Positions 7,334 to 14,696 of a stretch of DNA of 33,472 nt are shown in pieces (position 1 is the stretch's first letter; each line of letters begins with the position of its first letter). The position numbers and the translations under genes were made by a program. The notes beneath the pieces are model-generated. The model was not told the DNA's origin and did not search any database. It worked only from the letters and a program-made list of their open reading frames with translations. The stretch is from Thermodesulfobacteriota bacterium (lineage in GTDB: Bacteria > Desulfobacterota_D > UBA1144 > Nemesobacterales > CSP1-2): assembly GCA_036397855.1 (NCBI GenBank), contig DASWID010000057.1:1-33472 (forward strand). The letters are read 5' to 3'.

Positions 7334-7555
7334 TTAATAAATTCGCTTAACCTCTACCATATCACCGACCCCTTCCACCTCAAGAAGAAACTTGTCACCA
7401 TCCTGCCAAACTGTCACTTTAGGACGATAATTATATACATACTTGTATTTGTCCTTGATCTGTTGCCACTTCTCTCCATTTTCTAATGTAAATATTTTTT
7501 TAATCTCAAATCCCTCAAATACGTCCTCCATATGACTTTCCGTCACTTTTTGCAT
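7334..7555 (-). CDS. Small conserved beta-rich protein of unknown function
   Basis: This 73-residue protein reads FTLENGEKWQQIKDKYKYVY, then YRPKVTVWQDGDKFLLEVEG and VEVKRI. An 'NGxxWxQ...Y.Y.YrPkV...V.G....V.RI' pattern is familiar to me from short, mostly hypothetical proteobacterial proteins, although I cannot name a family. The alternation of charged and hydrophobic residues predicts a small beta-barrel or sandwich. No signal peptide is present from this start. An in-frame ATG eight codons later is possible; neither has a strong Shine-Dalgarno. Confidence 0.6.
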   Translation of the reverse strand: MQKVTESHMEDVFEGFEIKKIFTLENGEKWQQIKDKYKYVYNYRPKVTVWQDGDKFLLEVEGVGDMVEVKRIY

Positions 7556-7854
7556 AATATTTCCACTACCTATTCTGAACGGCTATGGCTACATTCAGTG
7601 AATTAAACTAAACAAAGAGTACAAAGATTTTAGCATAAAAAAAAGTTAATAAAAGAAGGAGCAACAACTTCAAAACAATACGCAGATCTTGAGATTATGA
7701 TTAAAGAGAACTCTTAGACTTTTACGTCTATATCTTAATATTCATTTTCCAGATCAAAAGCAACTGATATGTGAGAAACTAAAACTCCAAACCTTGATTA
7801 CCCATCTACGTGCGCCTCAAAAGTCCTATTCTAATTAATCACACAGGAACAATT
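7556..7854. other. Gene-free gap, about 300 bases
   Basis: AT-rich sequence between two minus-strand genes. I see AAGGAG at about 7658 on the plus strand but no start codon at a usable distance. There is no stable hairpin or repeat. Confidence 0.5.
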
Positions 7855-8271
7855 TTATTGTAACACTGGAACAGCACCCAGCACCTCTATTCCCTTTGGA
7901 TACATAAACATTGAGGCCATACCCAGAGTGCTTCCGTTTCTTAAGTATGTATCTTTGCTATGAGGCGGCAACGTTACCGGTAACACACCCGTCTCCTGAG
8001 CAATTTGAGTTCCCGCTCTGGGAGCCGATGTCTGATAGTAGCGCACCCTTACCTTCACGTCCTTATAGGCTATATCGCTCGTGTTCTCAATTGTAACATG
8101 ATGTATGATTGCCACAGCACTCCAGGTTGAATAAATGGTCCAGTCGGTGATATTAATATACCACTCCGGATGCTCAATCATCGGTTTACTGTAATCAGAC
8201 GATTTAGCGCTCGGATTGAGAAGCATAAAGGCAATCAAAGTAATAATAGTTGCTATCTTGGAAATTTGCAT
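7855..8271 (-). CDS. Exported protein with an FxLYD-like beta domain
   Basis: This 138-residue protein has an N-terminal signal peptide (MQISKIATIITLIAFMLLNP, cleavage likely after SAKS). The mature part begins with a Trp-rich stretch (HPEWYINITDWTIYSTWSAV). It continues with HHVTIENTSDIAYKDVKVRV and GVLPVTLPPHSKDTYL, a pattern resembling FxLYD-type immunoglobulin-like domains ('v.n.s...y.dV.v.v.yy...G..i....g.lP..l.Pgs'). The final residues GIEVLGAVPV fit a closing strand. GGAG lies before the ATG. Function is unknown; periplasmic or surface location is inferred from the signal sequence. Confidence 0.72.
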   Translation of the reverse strand: MQISKIATIITLIAFMLLNPSAKSSDYSKPMIEHPEWYINITDWTIYSTWSAVAIIHHVTIENTSDIAYKDVKVRVRYYQTSAPRAGTQIAQETGVLPVTLPPHSKDTYLRNGSTLGMASMFMYPKGIEVLGAVPVLQ

Positions 8272-8453
8272 TATGATTCTCCGCCTTATCCGCGTGGTGA
8301 TGGACTTACAAGCAAAAGTACAGTCACATTATAGACCATTTAATTATCAATCTCCAGCATCTTCGGTTTGTTCAGTTCAAATTTAAACTCAAATTTCATT
8401 GCATTACTAAAGGACCGTCGGACTCGCACTCGTCAAAAAAGACACTTCAGGTC

Positions 8454-8849
8454 TTACCACCAACCCCAGGGGCCACCTAACCAATCCCAGGAGTTCATTT
8501 CCATTGCTGCTTCTTCGTTTATAAATGCAGCTTGCTGCTCCGCAGCCTCCTGGGCTAACTTTTCATAACGGTCGTAAGCTGCCTGATCGCCAGTATAAAC
8601 ACACTTACAGTTGTAAGGATCCGCATAGAAGTATAGTGGATTACCATCCTTGACACGGTACTGAAGATTAAGAGGTGGTAACGAATTCAACATCTCTTCC
8701 TTTTCAGGGGTGTCCGCCGGAAGCATCTTGAAGCCGGCAGCAGCTAACAGGCTATCCACTTGTTGTGCCTCGCTCGTGCGTATTCCAGCACAACTCAAAT
8801 GCATTAATATCATCATGCCAATTATTGTAAGGAGGGTTATTTTCATCAT
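8454..8849 (-). CDS. Probable lipoprotein of unknown function
   Basis: This 131-residue protein starts with a hydrophobic signal ending in the lipobox-like LMHLSCAG (Cys near residue 20), so export and lipidation are likely. The mature protein contains LPPLNLQYRVKDGNPLYFYA, then DPYNCKCVYTGDQAAYDRYE, a conserved-looking CxC segment followed by an alanine- and glutamine-rich helix (LAQEAAEQQAAF). It ends in a Trp/Gly tail (WDWLGGPWGWW). Tandem ATG codons open the gene and either may be used. I do not recognise a named domain. Metal or redox chemistry at the CxC is only a possibility. Confidence 0.75.
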   Translation of the reverse strand: MMKITLLTIIGMMILMHLSCAGIRTSEAQQVDSLLAAAGFKMLPADTPEKEEMLNSLPPLNLQYRVKDGNPLYFYADPYNCKCVYTGDQAAYDRYEKLAQEAAEQQAAFINEEAAMEMNSWDWLGGPWGWW

Positions 8850-9214
8850 TACTTAAACCCTAGCTACTGAAAACGTTGCTCGCGCAGTACATCCGTGCCC
8901 AGGACTGGTCATTTGATCATTTGACAATTTGATCATCCGATATTGGGGGATGCGGGGTGTGATTAGAGCCCAACCGTTATATTGGCACCACCCGAGCCCA
9001 AATTGTTAGATATTACAAGTCGAATAACAAGGCTAAGTAGTAATAAAGAGATGCGCAAATAGAAATCTTTTTTTCGACATTTACGTTAACAAATCATTTG
9101 AAGCAAGGAATTCAATAAACAGATAACACCTGCGCTGACAAGCTCGAGCTCCATATCAATAGATGCCAAAAGACTTACAGATTATCCAAGCGTAATATTT
9201 ATCGCAACTTATCA
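8850..9214. other. Gene-free gap with short direct repeats
   Basis: The gap holds a run of related TTGATCAT/TTGACAAT units at about 8912-8936 and two copies of GAGCCCAA (8966 and 8993). I see no open frame with a ribosome site and no strong hairpin. Confidence 0.5.
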
Positions 9215-10195
9215 TTAAGACTTGAATTGAGAAGACACCATATCGAGATGGTCTAAATCTTTCTTGCTGAGAGTGAACCTCATGGAATCAGTATTATTTT
9301 TTGCCTGTTCAACAGAAGTTGCGCCGGGTATGGCAACCACACTACTCCCGTTGAAATTTATTAACCAGTTGAGTGCGATCTGAGGCGCAGAGACTCCGTA
9401 TTTAACCGATAAATCTCTCAGTGCATCAATTACAGGACGGCTTTTTTCGAGACCTTCGCGCTTGAAGGGGCTGGTATACTTTCTAAATCCTTCCCGTATT
9501 CGGATTAAATCAGGATTATCATGAAACTTTCCAGTTAACAATCCTCTGGCTAAAGGCGAATGAGCAATAATTGTAATGTCAAGATCTTTAGCTGCATGTA
9601 AGATACCATTGCTCTCAATCTTCCTGTTAAGTAGGCTGTAGCTCACTTGGTTTGAAACAAGACCTTGTCCATACTTTGACAGTTCACTGTGAGCCCTTAC
9701 CATTTGCTTTGCCGAAAAATTGCTAACCCCTACATAACGGATTTTCCCCTCCTTTACCAGTTCCGCCATCGCTTTAATTTCGGATTGAATCGAAGAAAAT
9801 GAAAAGGGGTTATGAATTTGATATAGATCAATACAGTTGGTTTTCAGCGCTTCTAATCTTTTTCCAATTGTTCTGGTGATTGACGGGGCCGTTCTGAACA
9901 CAGGCCACCACTTCGTAGCAACAATTATTTCATTATATGATTTACCACACTTTTTTAAAGCGTTGGAAAGTGCTTTCTCGGACTCCCCCCAACCGTATAC
10001 CTCAGCGGTGTCAAACCAATTTATACCCCCCTTTAAGCTTTCTTCAACAATTCTCGCTATTCCATTATCATCTAACATTCCCCAATACTTCCCTGATAGA
10101 CCCCTCCTCTTACTAAACTGCCAACACCCAAGCCCAATGGGGGAGACCATCAGTCCAGAATATCCAAGTTTTCTTAAAGCCACTTCAGTTTCCAA
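9215..10195 (-). CDS. Aldo/keto reductase
   Basis: This 326-residue (beta/alpha)8-barrel NADPH-dependent carbonyl reductase keeps the full AKR tetrad: D62 and Y67 in FDTAEVYG, K95 in VATKWW and H128 in YQIHNP. Typical later motifs are YVGVSNFSAKQM, SNQVSYSLLNRK, IIAHSPLARGLLTG and VVAIPGATSVEQAKNN. Length is normal. The start is TTG (residue 5 is a GTG alternative); neither has a strong Shine-Dalgarno, but both give the standard 'LRKLGYSGLMVSPIGLGCW' opening. The closest known groups are YajO/Tas-like general reductases. The natural substrate cannot be told. It stands alone on the minus strand. Confidence 0.93.
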   Translation of the reverse strand: METEVALRKLGYSGLMVSPIGLGCWQFSKRRGLSGKYWGMLDDNGIARIVEESLKGGINWFDTAEVYGWGESEKALSNALKKCGKSYNEIIVATKWWPVFRTAPSITRTIGKRLEALKTNCIDLYQIHNPFSFSSIQSEIKAMAELVKEGKIRYVGVSNFSAKQMVRAHSELSKYGQGLVSNQVSYSLLNRKIESNGILHAAKDLDITIIAHSPLARGLLTGKFHDNPDLIRIREGFRKYTSPFKREGLEKSRPVIDALRDLSVKYGVSAPQIALNWLINFNGSSVVAIPGATSVEQAKNNTDSMRFTLSKKDLDHLDMVSSQFKS

Positions 10196-10282
10196 GTAAC
10201 TAACAATCTACAATCTTAAAAGGTATTAACAAATCTTAATCCCAAATTACAATCGGTCTTGATTAGTTAGTCTTTCGACTAA

Positions 10283-10969
10283 TTAGCATTCGGTGTTCCA
10301 ATTTCCCCTTCTCGTCTTCCTTTTCAAAGTGCTTTTTAGCACACCCAAGAAGGACTCCCGGTCGATCTCTCCTGCTCCAAGACTTTTCATGTGATTTGTC
10401 GCAATTTGAGAATCAATGAAATCAAATCCCCACAATTTCAATTTTTCCACTAGGTGATATAAAGCAACCTTCGAAGCATTGCTCATCAAGTGAAACATAG
10501 ACTCCCCGAAAAAGGCACCACCCAAAGAAACTCCATATAATCCCCCAACAAGCTTGTCTTGGTAAAACGTCTCTACTGAATGAGCAAAGCCCTCATTGTG
10601 CATTAGTATATATGCATCAATCATATCATTCGTAATCCATGTTGCATCCTGATTTTTCCGGCTAACAGTGGCACATTTAATTATTGCCTCTTCAAAGCAG
10701 GTATCGAATCTCACTTCAAAAACTCCTGAATTTATAACCCTTCTCAAGCTTCTGGAAACTCTTAATTGATCGGGGAACATTATTAAACGCGGATCAGGTG
10801 AAAACCACAAAATCGGATATCCCTCAGAATACCATGGGAAAATGCCATTTTGATAAGCTAATATCAAACGCTCAATTCTCAAGTCACCCCCAACTGCGAC
10901 CAAACCATCAGACTCAGCACATCTAGGGTCCGGGAATACTAATGAATTATTAAGAAAAAAAACAGTCAT
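10283..10969 (-). CDS. aat: Leucyl/phenylalanyl-tRNA--protein transferase
   Basis: This 228-residue enzyme transfers Leu or Phe from aminoacyl-tRNA to N-terminal Arg or Lys of proteins, marking them for ClpS/ClpAP degradation in the cytoplasm. The family landmarks are all present: FPDPRCAESDGLVAVGGDL, the signature AYQNGIFPWYSEGYPILWFS, PDPRLIMFP, then DATWITNDMIDAYILMHNEG, HSVETFY, GGLYGVSLGGAFFGESMF and DFIDSQIATNHMKSLGA. Length is normal. A 28-base palindrome lies between its start and the next gene upstream on the same strand. No clpS or clpA is in view. No Shine-Dalgarno is visible. Confidence 0.95.
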   Translation of the reverse strand: MTVFFLNNSLVFPDPRCAESDGLVAVGGDLRIERLILAYQNGIFPWYSEGYPILWFSPDPRLIMFPDQLRVSRSLRRVINSGVFEVRFDTCFEEAIIKCATVSRKNQDATWITNDMIDAYILMHNEGFAHSVETFYQDKLVGGLYGVSLGGAFFGESMFHLMSNASKVALYHLVEKLKLWGFDFIDSQIATNHMKSLGAGEIDRESFLGVLKSTLKRKTRRGNWNTEC

Positions 10970-10984
10970 TAATATGTTGATAAC

Positions 10985-11012
10985 GTAGGGTCAGTACATG
11001 TATTGACCCTAC
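10985..11012. repeat. 28-base near-perfect palindrome
   Basis: Arms GTAGGGTCA (10985-10993) and TGACCCTAC (11004-11012) are perfect complements. The central TACATGTA is itself palindromic, with one mismatched pair between. Having no T-tract, it resembles a dispersed palindrome or an operator more than a terminator. It is upstream of aat and downstream of the SelT/W/H-like gene. Confidence 0.8.
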
Positions 11013-11056
11013 CATTTGATTGCGGATTAGAATCAATATTGGCATTGTCAAAGCCT

Positions 11057-11335
11057 TTATCGATCCGTATGACCTAGGTCTTTTCCTGGAGCAACATGAT
11101 CCCTCACCAACTGTTTTAACTCCTTTATATCTGGAAATCGCCCCCGCTCTTTGCGAGACCAGATCGTTGTCTGATTTACTCTAACTTCAAATATTCCCCC
11201 GGTTCCCGGTATTAGAGAAACACCTCTCAGATCCATCTCGAAAGTCGACAGAAGCTCTTGTGCCATCCATGTCGCTCTTAACAACCATCGACACTGGGTG
11301 CAATATTCGATCTCGACCAATTTTGGATTTTTCAT
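11057..11335 (-). CDS. SelT/SelW/SelH (Rdx) family redox protein, Cys form
   Basis: This protein has 92 residues from the ATG at 11335, with GGAG about ten bases upstream. A TTG two codons earlier is possible. The N-terminal strand is followed by the redox motif CTQC (VEIEYCTQCRWLLRATWMAQ), which in selenoprotein members is CxxU; here both are Cys. GGIFEVRVNQTTIWSRKERG and FPDIKELKQLVRDH complete the thioredoxin-like Rdx fold, with the WxRKxxGxFP motif typical of the bacterial family. Members are thought to be thiol oxidoreductases, but physiological substrates are poorly known. It lies upstream of aat on the same strand, separated by a palindrome. Confidence 0.9.
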   Translation of the reverse strand: MKNPKLVEIEYCTQCRWLLRATWMAQELLSTFEMDLRGVSLIPGTGGIFEVRVNQTTIWSRKERGRFPDIKELKQLVRDHVAPGKDLGHTDR

Positions 11336-11642
11336 TGCCAAGCGACTCCAAATTCCTAAGTGTCAAATTTTCTTTAAAAATCAAACATTATTACACTCGG
11401 TTAGAATTTAATGTATCTGAAGTTAATTCATTTTATATTACCTTGAATTTCAAAATGCAAACGGCCCTAGTAAAGATGAATAATGCATAATGCGTAATTA
11501 ATCAATCATAGAAATATAATAATTTCTTCACAAAGAATCAAAGAAGATTAGTATATAGCAAGAAATTTCTTTCAGTCTCTGCTGAGACCCGTTAAAAACT
11601 CAAAAAATAAATATTAAAAAACCTAGGCGATAGGAGGAGAAA

Positions 11643-11693
11643 ATGAGAAATTTAATTTTGCTGGCAAGCATATTTGCGGAAGAGAAAAAGTAA
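11643..11693 (+). CDS. 16-codon mini-ORF with a strong ribosome site
   Basis: ATG at 11643 is preceded by TAGGAGGAG at an ideal distance. It encodes MRNLILLASIFAEEKK and stops with TAA. Twelve bases later comes a perfect 12-bp hairpin. The peptide looks like the start of a signal peptide, so this may be the head of a deleted exported-protein gene, a leader peptide or a genuine microprotein. The next genes are on the other strand, so it cannot regulate a downstream gene by attenuation. Confidence 0.35.
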   Translation: MRNLILLASIFAEEKK

Positions 11694-11705
11694 CATTTAC
11701 TTACG

Positions 11706-11733
11706 CCTCCTGGAGGTTACTACCTCCAGGAGG
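11706..11733. terminator. Perfect 12-bp hairpin after the mini-ORF
   Basis: CCTCCTGGAGGT (11706-11717) and ACCTCCAGGAGG (11722-11733) are exact complements around the loop TACT. No T-tract follows on either strand, so Rho-independent termination is not proven. It could stabilise RNA ends or belong to the palindrome family seen elsewhere in the window. Confidence 0.6.
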
Positions 11734-11781
11734 GCTATGTCGGTAATTTTATAACAAACAGTTGTCTTGCTTAACTAGAAC

Positions 11782-12471
11782 TCACTTTAACCTTATCAGT
11801 TCAAATGCCTTTTTTGCTTCGGATATAAATCCCTTTACGAGTTCCCCAGATTTACGTCCGTCTTTTAGTTCTACACCCGTATGGACATCAACTCCCGACG
11901 GTCTGACCCCCATAATAGCACTGTGAACATTATCTGGGTTTAGCCCTCCTGCTAAAATTACGGGCCTTGGTGATATCTCAACAAGTTTTCGGCTGATATC
12001 CCAATTATGTGTCTTACCGGTTGCTCCATACGCACCAGTACTCGGATCATATGTGTCAGTAATAAAAGCGTCAATATGAGGACTAAAACTTTTCAATTTT
12101 GTTTCTAATTCCAGCATATTATCAGCTCGTACAACCAAGCTTTTTATAATTAAAAGATTTGATGCGATTCTCCTTAATTTTGAAAGCTGAGACTCATCGA
12201 TCTCACCATGGACTTGAACAATATTAGTTCCAAGAAACCTGCAGAGCTCTGAAATATCTATAGCATCTCTCAGATATGTGATTAATACTCCATTTACTGC
12301 AGTGGGTAAATTTCGGATAATATTTGCTGTCATATACTCGGAAAGATCTTCTTCATTGGATGAAAGCTTGAGTGGAAATCCTATAAACTTTACACCACAC
12401 TCGATAAGCATCCTTGCTTCTTCTTCATCAATGACACCGGCAATCTGGATATAGTCCTTAAACATCTCCAT
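11782..12471 (-). CDS. TrpF-like (phosphoribosylanthranilate isomerase fold) protein lacking the catalytic Cys
   Basis: This 229-residue TIM-barrel protein is similar to TrpF: VQVHGEIDESQL, a late strand DAFITDTYDP with D139 at the catalytic-acid position, GATGKTHNWDIS, and the phosphate loops LAGGLNPDNVHSAI and SGVDVHTGVE. TrpF begins 'KICG' with a Cys general base. Here the segment is IQIAG, with A11 at that position. The usual SSGVE is HTGVE. Normal Amadori isomerisation in tryptophan synthesis is therefore doubtful. The gene has no trp neighbours. It is the last gene of a tight operon with an SDR and an F420-type oxidoreductase (7-base gap). A related sugar-phosphate isomerase or aldolase role is inferred. 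Confidence 0.8.
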   Translation of the reverse strand: MEMFKDYIQIAGVIDEEEARMLIECGVKFIGFPLKLSSNEEDLSEYMTANIIRNLPTAVNGVLITYLRDAIDISELCRFLGTNIVQVHGEIDESQLSKLRRIASNLLIIKSLVVRADNMLELETKLKSFSPHIDAFITDTYDPSTGAYGATGKTHNWDISRKLVEISPRPVILAGGLNPDNVHSAIMGVRPSGVDVHTGVELKDGRKSGELVKGFISEAKKAFELIRLK

Positions 12472-12478
12472 ATCAAAA

Positions 12479-12964
12479 TCATATTGGCTGCAAACATATA
12501 ACAGGTAGATCTGCCGCTAAATTTTCAAAACTTGTCTTCGTAATTCCCAAATCCACCCCGAGAATTCTCTTTGAAAGAATTCGAAAGGCCTTAGGGTGTT
12601 GATAAGCGTATTTTGAAATCACACTCTCAGCATGCTCAGACGTCATTTGAAACGCTATTGCTTCAAACCTCTTACCGCCGACATTGACGACAACTTCAGG
12701 GTTTTTCTGAATATTCATAAACCAGTCAGATTTATCTCCCCAACCCGATAAAATATAATATTCACCAGAAGTTTTGTTATGGTAAAGTACCTCCAATACC
12801 ACTTGGCGCTTGAGTCCGCTCTTACGCCCTATGTTTGTCAACATTAAGAATCGACCGCCAAATAGCCAACCCAATCCGATTTTGTAAAGTAGTATTGGAA
12901 AACGAAAGATAAGACGTAATAGACGGCTCGGTCTTTTCCCAATTTTCTCACCCAGATTAGACAT
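12479..12964 (-). CDS. Nitroreductase/F420H2-type flavin oxidoreductase (DUF385)
   Basis: This 161-residue split-barrel protein carries the family signature FLMLTNIGRKSGLKRQVVLE, then YYILSGWGDKSDWFMNIQKN and PEVVVNVGGKRFEAIA. These match the deazaflavin (F420)-dependent nitroreductase family and relatives. The ATG at 12964 gives the natural N-terminus. An upstream in-frame ATG at 13102 would overlap the SDR gene heavily, and its extra residues are out-of-frame SDR sequence. The gene follows the SDR stop by 13 bases and precedes the TrpF-like gene by seven, so the three are probably co-transcribed. Whether the cofactor is F420, FMN or another flavin cannot be read from sequence, and no F420 synthesis gene is present. 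Confidence 0.85.
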   Translation of the reverse strand: MSNLGEKIGKRPSRLLRLIFRFPILLYKIGLGWLFGGRFLMLTNIGRKSGLKRQVVLEVLYHNKTSGEYYILSGWGDKSDWFMNIQKNPEVVVNVGGKRFEAIAFQMTSEHAESVISKYAYQHPKAFRILSKRILGVDLGITKTSFENLAADLPVICLQPI

Positions 12965-12977
12965 GACTTTCAGACAC

Positions 12978-13664
12978 CTAAAATTTTTCCACCCATGGAC
13001 GCAACTCAACATTGAACGACCAACTGGTTCGATGCCGCGTATGGACCTGATAGTATGTTTCAGCGATGGCATCGGGATCCAATTTGCTATCTTTCGAGTC
13101 ACGCCCTATAACACCATCGATAACGAAATGGGCAACATGAATGCCCCTAGGCTGTAGCTCTCGAGCCATACTTTCAGCTAGACCTAACAAACCAAATTTT
13201 CCAACGGCAAACGCTGCTGAACTTGGGAAGCCTTTAATACTCGCAGTAGCACCGGTGAAGAAGATGCTGCCTTTTCCTCTGGGAATCATGTATTTCGCGG
13301 CCTCCCAACCCACAAGAAATCCTCCATAACATGAAAGCTTCCAGGCATTTATAAACTCTTCAGAAGAGATTTCAAGGACTGGCTTTCTAATCCTTAGGCT
13401 AGCATTGTATACGGCGATACTGATAGGCCCGAGTTCTTTTTCTGTCCTTGCAAATAACTTTTTAACACTCGATTCCGTAGTCGCATGCGCTCTAATTGCA
13501 ATCGCATTTGTACCAAGAGATTCAATCTCACTAACAAGAGGTAACAGCTTTTCACGGTTTCGAGCAACCAGCGATACTGAGAATCCTGACTCTGCAAAGC
13601 GTTTTGCTAAAGACGTCCCAAGCCCGGAACCTACACCAACTATGACCACACTTTCATTGTGCAT
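12978..13664 (-). CDS. Short-chain dehydrogenase/reductase with Phe at the catalytic Tyr position
   Basis: This 228-residue Rossmann oxidoreductase has the nucleotide-binding GVGSGLG at residues 10-16, an NAS motif near 87-89 (VYNASLRIRK), a Ser-containing strand (FFTGATASIKG) and the active-site helix AFAVGKFGLLGLAESMAREL. In classical SDRs that helix reads YxxxK; here it is F152 and K156. Other SDRs sharing the 'PRGIHVAHFVIDG' motif seen here also tend to have Phe, so this may be a subfamily trait. It is the first gene of a three-gene minus-strand operon. NAD versus NADP preference and substrate are unknown. There is no strong Shine-Dalgarno. Confidence 0.88.
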   Translation of the reverse strand: MHNESVVIVGVGSGLGTSLAKRFAESGFSVSLVARNREKLLPLVSEIESLGTNAIAIRAHATTESSVKKLFARTEKELGPISIAVYNASLRIRKPVLEISSEEFINAWKLSCYGGFLVGWEAAKYMIPRGKGSIFFTGATASIKGFPSSAAFAVGKFGLLGLAESMARELQPRGIHVAHFVIDGVIGRDSKDSKLDPDAIAETYYQVHTRHRTSWSFNVELRPWVEKF

Positions 13665-13756
13665 GCTTTGAATCCGTATTTATAAATTAAAGCCACTTGA
13701 ACCTAAAAGCGATCCAAAAACCTTAACAATACCCATGCAACCTAGAGAAGCCACTT

Positions 13757-13808
13757 AATGGTGTGACCTTTGTGCATCCATTTCACCATGCTAATATGTC
13801 ACACCATT
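13757..13808. repeat. Perfect 11-bp inverted repeat
   Basis: AATGGTGTGAC (13757-13767) and GTCACACCATT (13798-13808) are exact complements 30 bases apart. They lie upstream of the SDR operon start, about 95 bases from it, so an operator or cruciform role is possible. A dispersed repeat is equally likely. Confidence 0.65.
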
Positions 13809-13962
13809 CATAAACTTTCAAGCTAACCATTGGAACTGGTTAATACATAGGATTTATTTAACTAGCGAATTCTCTGTAACCCGCTTCAAGGTTTCCGCTG
13901 TCATTTGCTGCGAGCCACGCCACGCAATCTCCTAAATAACATGTAAAATTGAGATTATCAAT

Positions 13963-14043
13963 CCGCCAGCAAGACTGGCGGGCTACCCCATGAGCTTTTA
14001 GACAACTTCTCCCTTCGGGTAGGTCACGAGTCTTGCTCGTGAC
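13963..14043. repeat. Two hairpins with the same five-base loop
   Basis: CCGCCAG-CAAGA-CTGGCGG at 13963-13981 is followed by GGCTACCCC. GTCACGAG-TCTTG-CTCGTGAC lies at 14023-14043. The loops are reverse complements (CAAGA/TCTTG) while the stems differ. The first, with its GGCTACCC tail, occurs again inverted at 27321-27347. Confidence 0.85.
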
Positions 14044-14119
14044 AGAAACTAGTGCGCCGGTCACTATTTAACTGGACGCGGAACACAAAACTTGTTAGTA
14101 TTAAGCCTGAAGATCGTTT

Positions 14120-14124
14120 GGAGG
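14120..14124 (+). promoter_or_regulatory. Shine-Dalgarno fixing the start of the acidic repeat protein
   Basis: GGAGG lies eight bases before the ATG at 14133 and in front of a signal peptide. It argues against the upstream in-frame ATG at 14052. Confidence 0.7.
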
Positions 14125-14132
14125 ATAAACCT

Positions 14133-14645
14133 ATGATAATTCAATTTCTCAAACTACCATTTATGTCAGCCTTATTTTTGGTCTTATTGTCCTTCGGATT
14201 AAACATTACAACCTTAGATACCTTAGCTTGCGGTAAGATAGAACCATGCAAAAACCTTGTCGCACAAATCGATCCAGTGGAATCACAACCGATTGAGCCA
14301 GAAACCGAATCACTGGATTCCGTCTCTGAAACAGCGGAAGAAGCCTCAGAGCCAATTGGAGAAGAAATAGAGCCTACGGAACCCCTCGACTCTGTTTCCG
14401 AAACGGCAGGAGAAGCAACTGAGTCAGTTAATTCATTGACGGAACCTACCGAATCGCTCGGATCAGTCTCAGAAACCGATGACGAGGCTTCAGAACCAAT
14501 AGGGGCAATATCAGAAACAGCGGATGAGGCTTCTGAAAACTTACCGTTTGCCCCTGAAGGAGAAGAAACAACCGAACAATTGGGAGCACCTCAGGAACTC
14601 CCTCTTGGAGATAGGGAAGCGGAGGGAAGAGTTATAGGAGAATAA
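14133..14645 (+). CDS. Secreted acidic repeat protein
   Basis: This protein has 170 residues from the ATG after GGAGG. A hydrophobic signal (residues 5-28) is followed by a short Cys-containing segment (LACGKIEPCK). The rest is extremely acidic and repetitive. Units close to SVSETAEEASEP start at residues 63, 87 and 111, an exact 24-residue (72-base) period, with a fourth degenerate copy (AISETADEASE) at 125. Between them lie EPTEPL/EPTESL spacers. It has no recognisable enzymatic domain, and composition predicts a disordered chain that could bind cations or coat a surface. The 14052 ATG would add 27 residues of repeat-derived sequence and was rejected. The family is not recognised. The exact period suggests recent duplication. 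Confidence 0.75.
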   Translation: MIIQFLKLPFMSALFLVLLSFGLNITTLDTLACGKIEPCKNLVAQIDPVESQPIEPETESLDSVSETAEEASEPIGEEIEPTEPLDSVSETAGEATESVNSLTEPTESLGSVSETDDEASEPIGAISETADEASENLPFAPEGEETTEQLGAPQELPLGDREAEGRVIGE

Positions 14646-14696
14646 TATTATTCGATTGCTTGTTTGATCCGTGATCTAAAATTATCAGAGATGTAA

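Noticed and set aside
12965-13102. Extended N-terminus for the DUF385 protein
   Set aside because: The extra 46 residues are out-of-frame SDR coding sequence; the ATG at 12964 gives the family N-terminus and a 13-base gap.
13858-14064. Minus-strand open frame of 68 codons
   Set aside because: It runs through the two TCTTG-loop hairpins; the residues are hairpin translations.
14052-14132. Extended N-terminus for the acidic repeat protein
   Set aside because: The ATG at 14133 has GGAGG and starts a signal peptide; the extension does neither.
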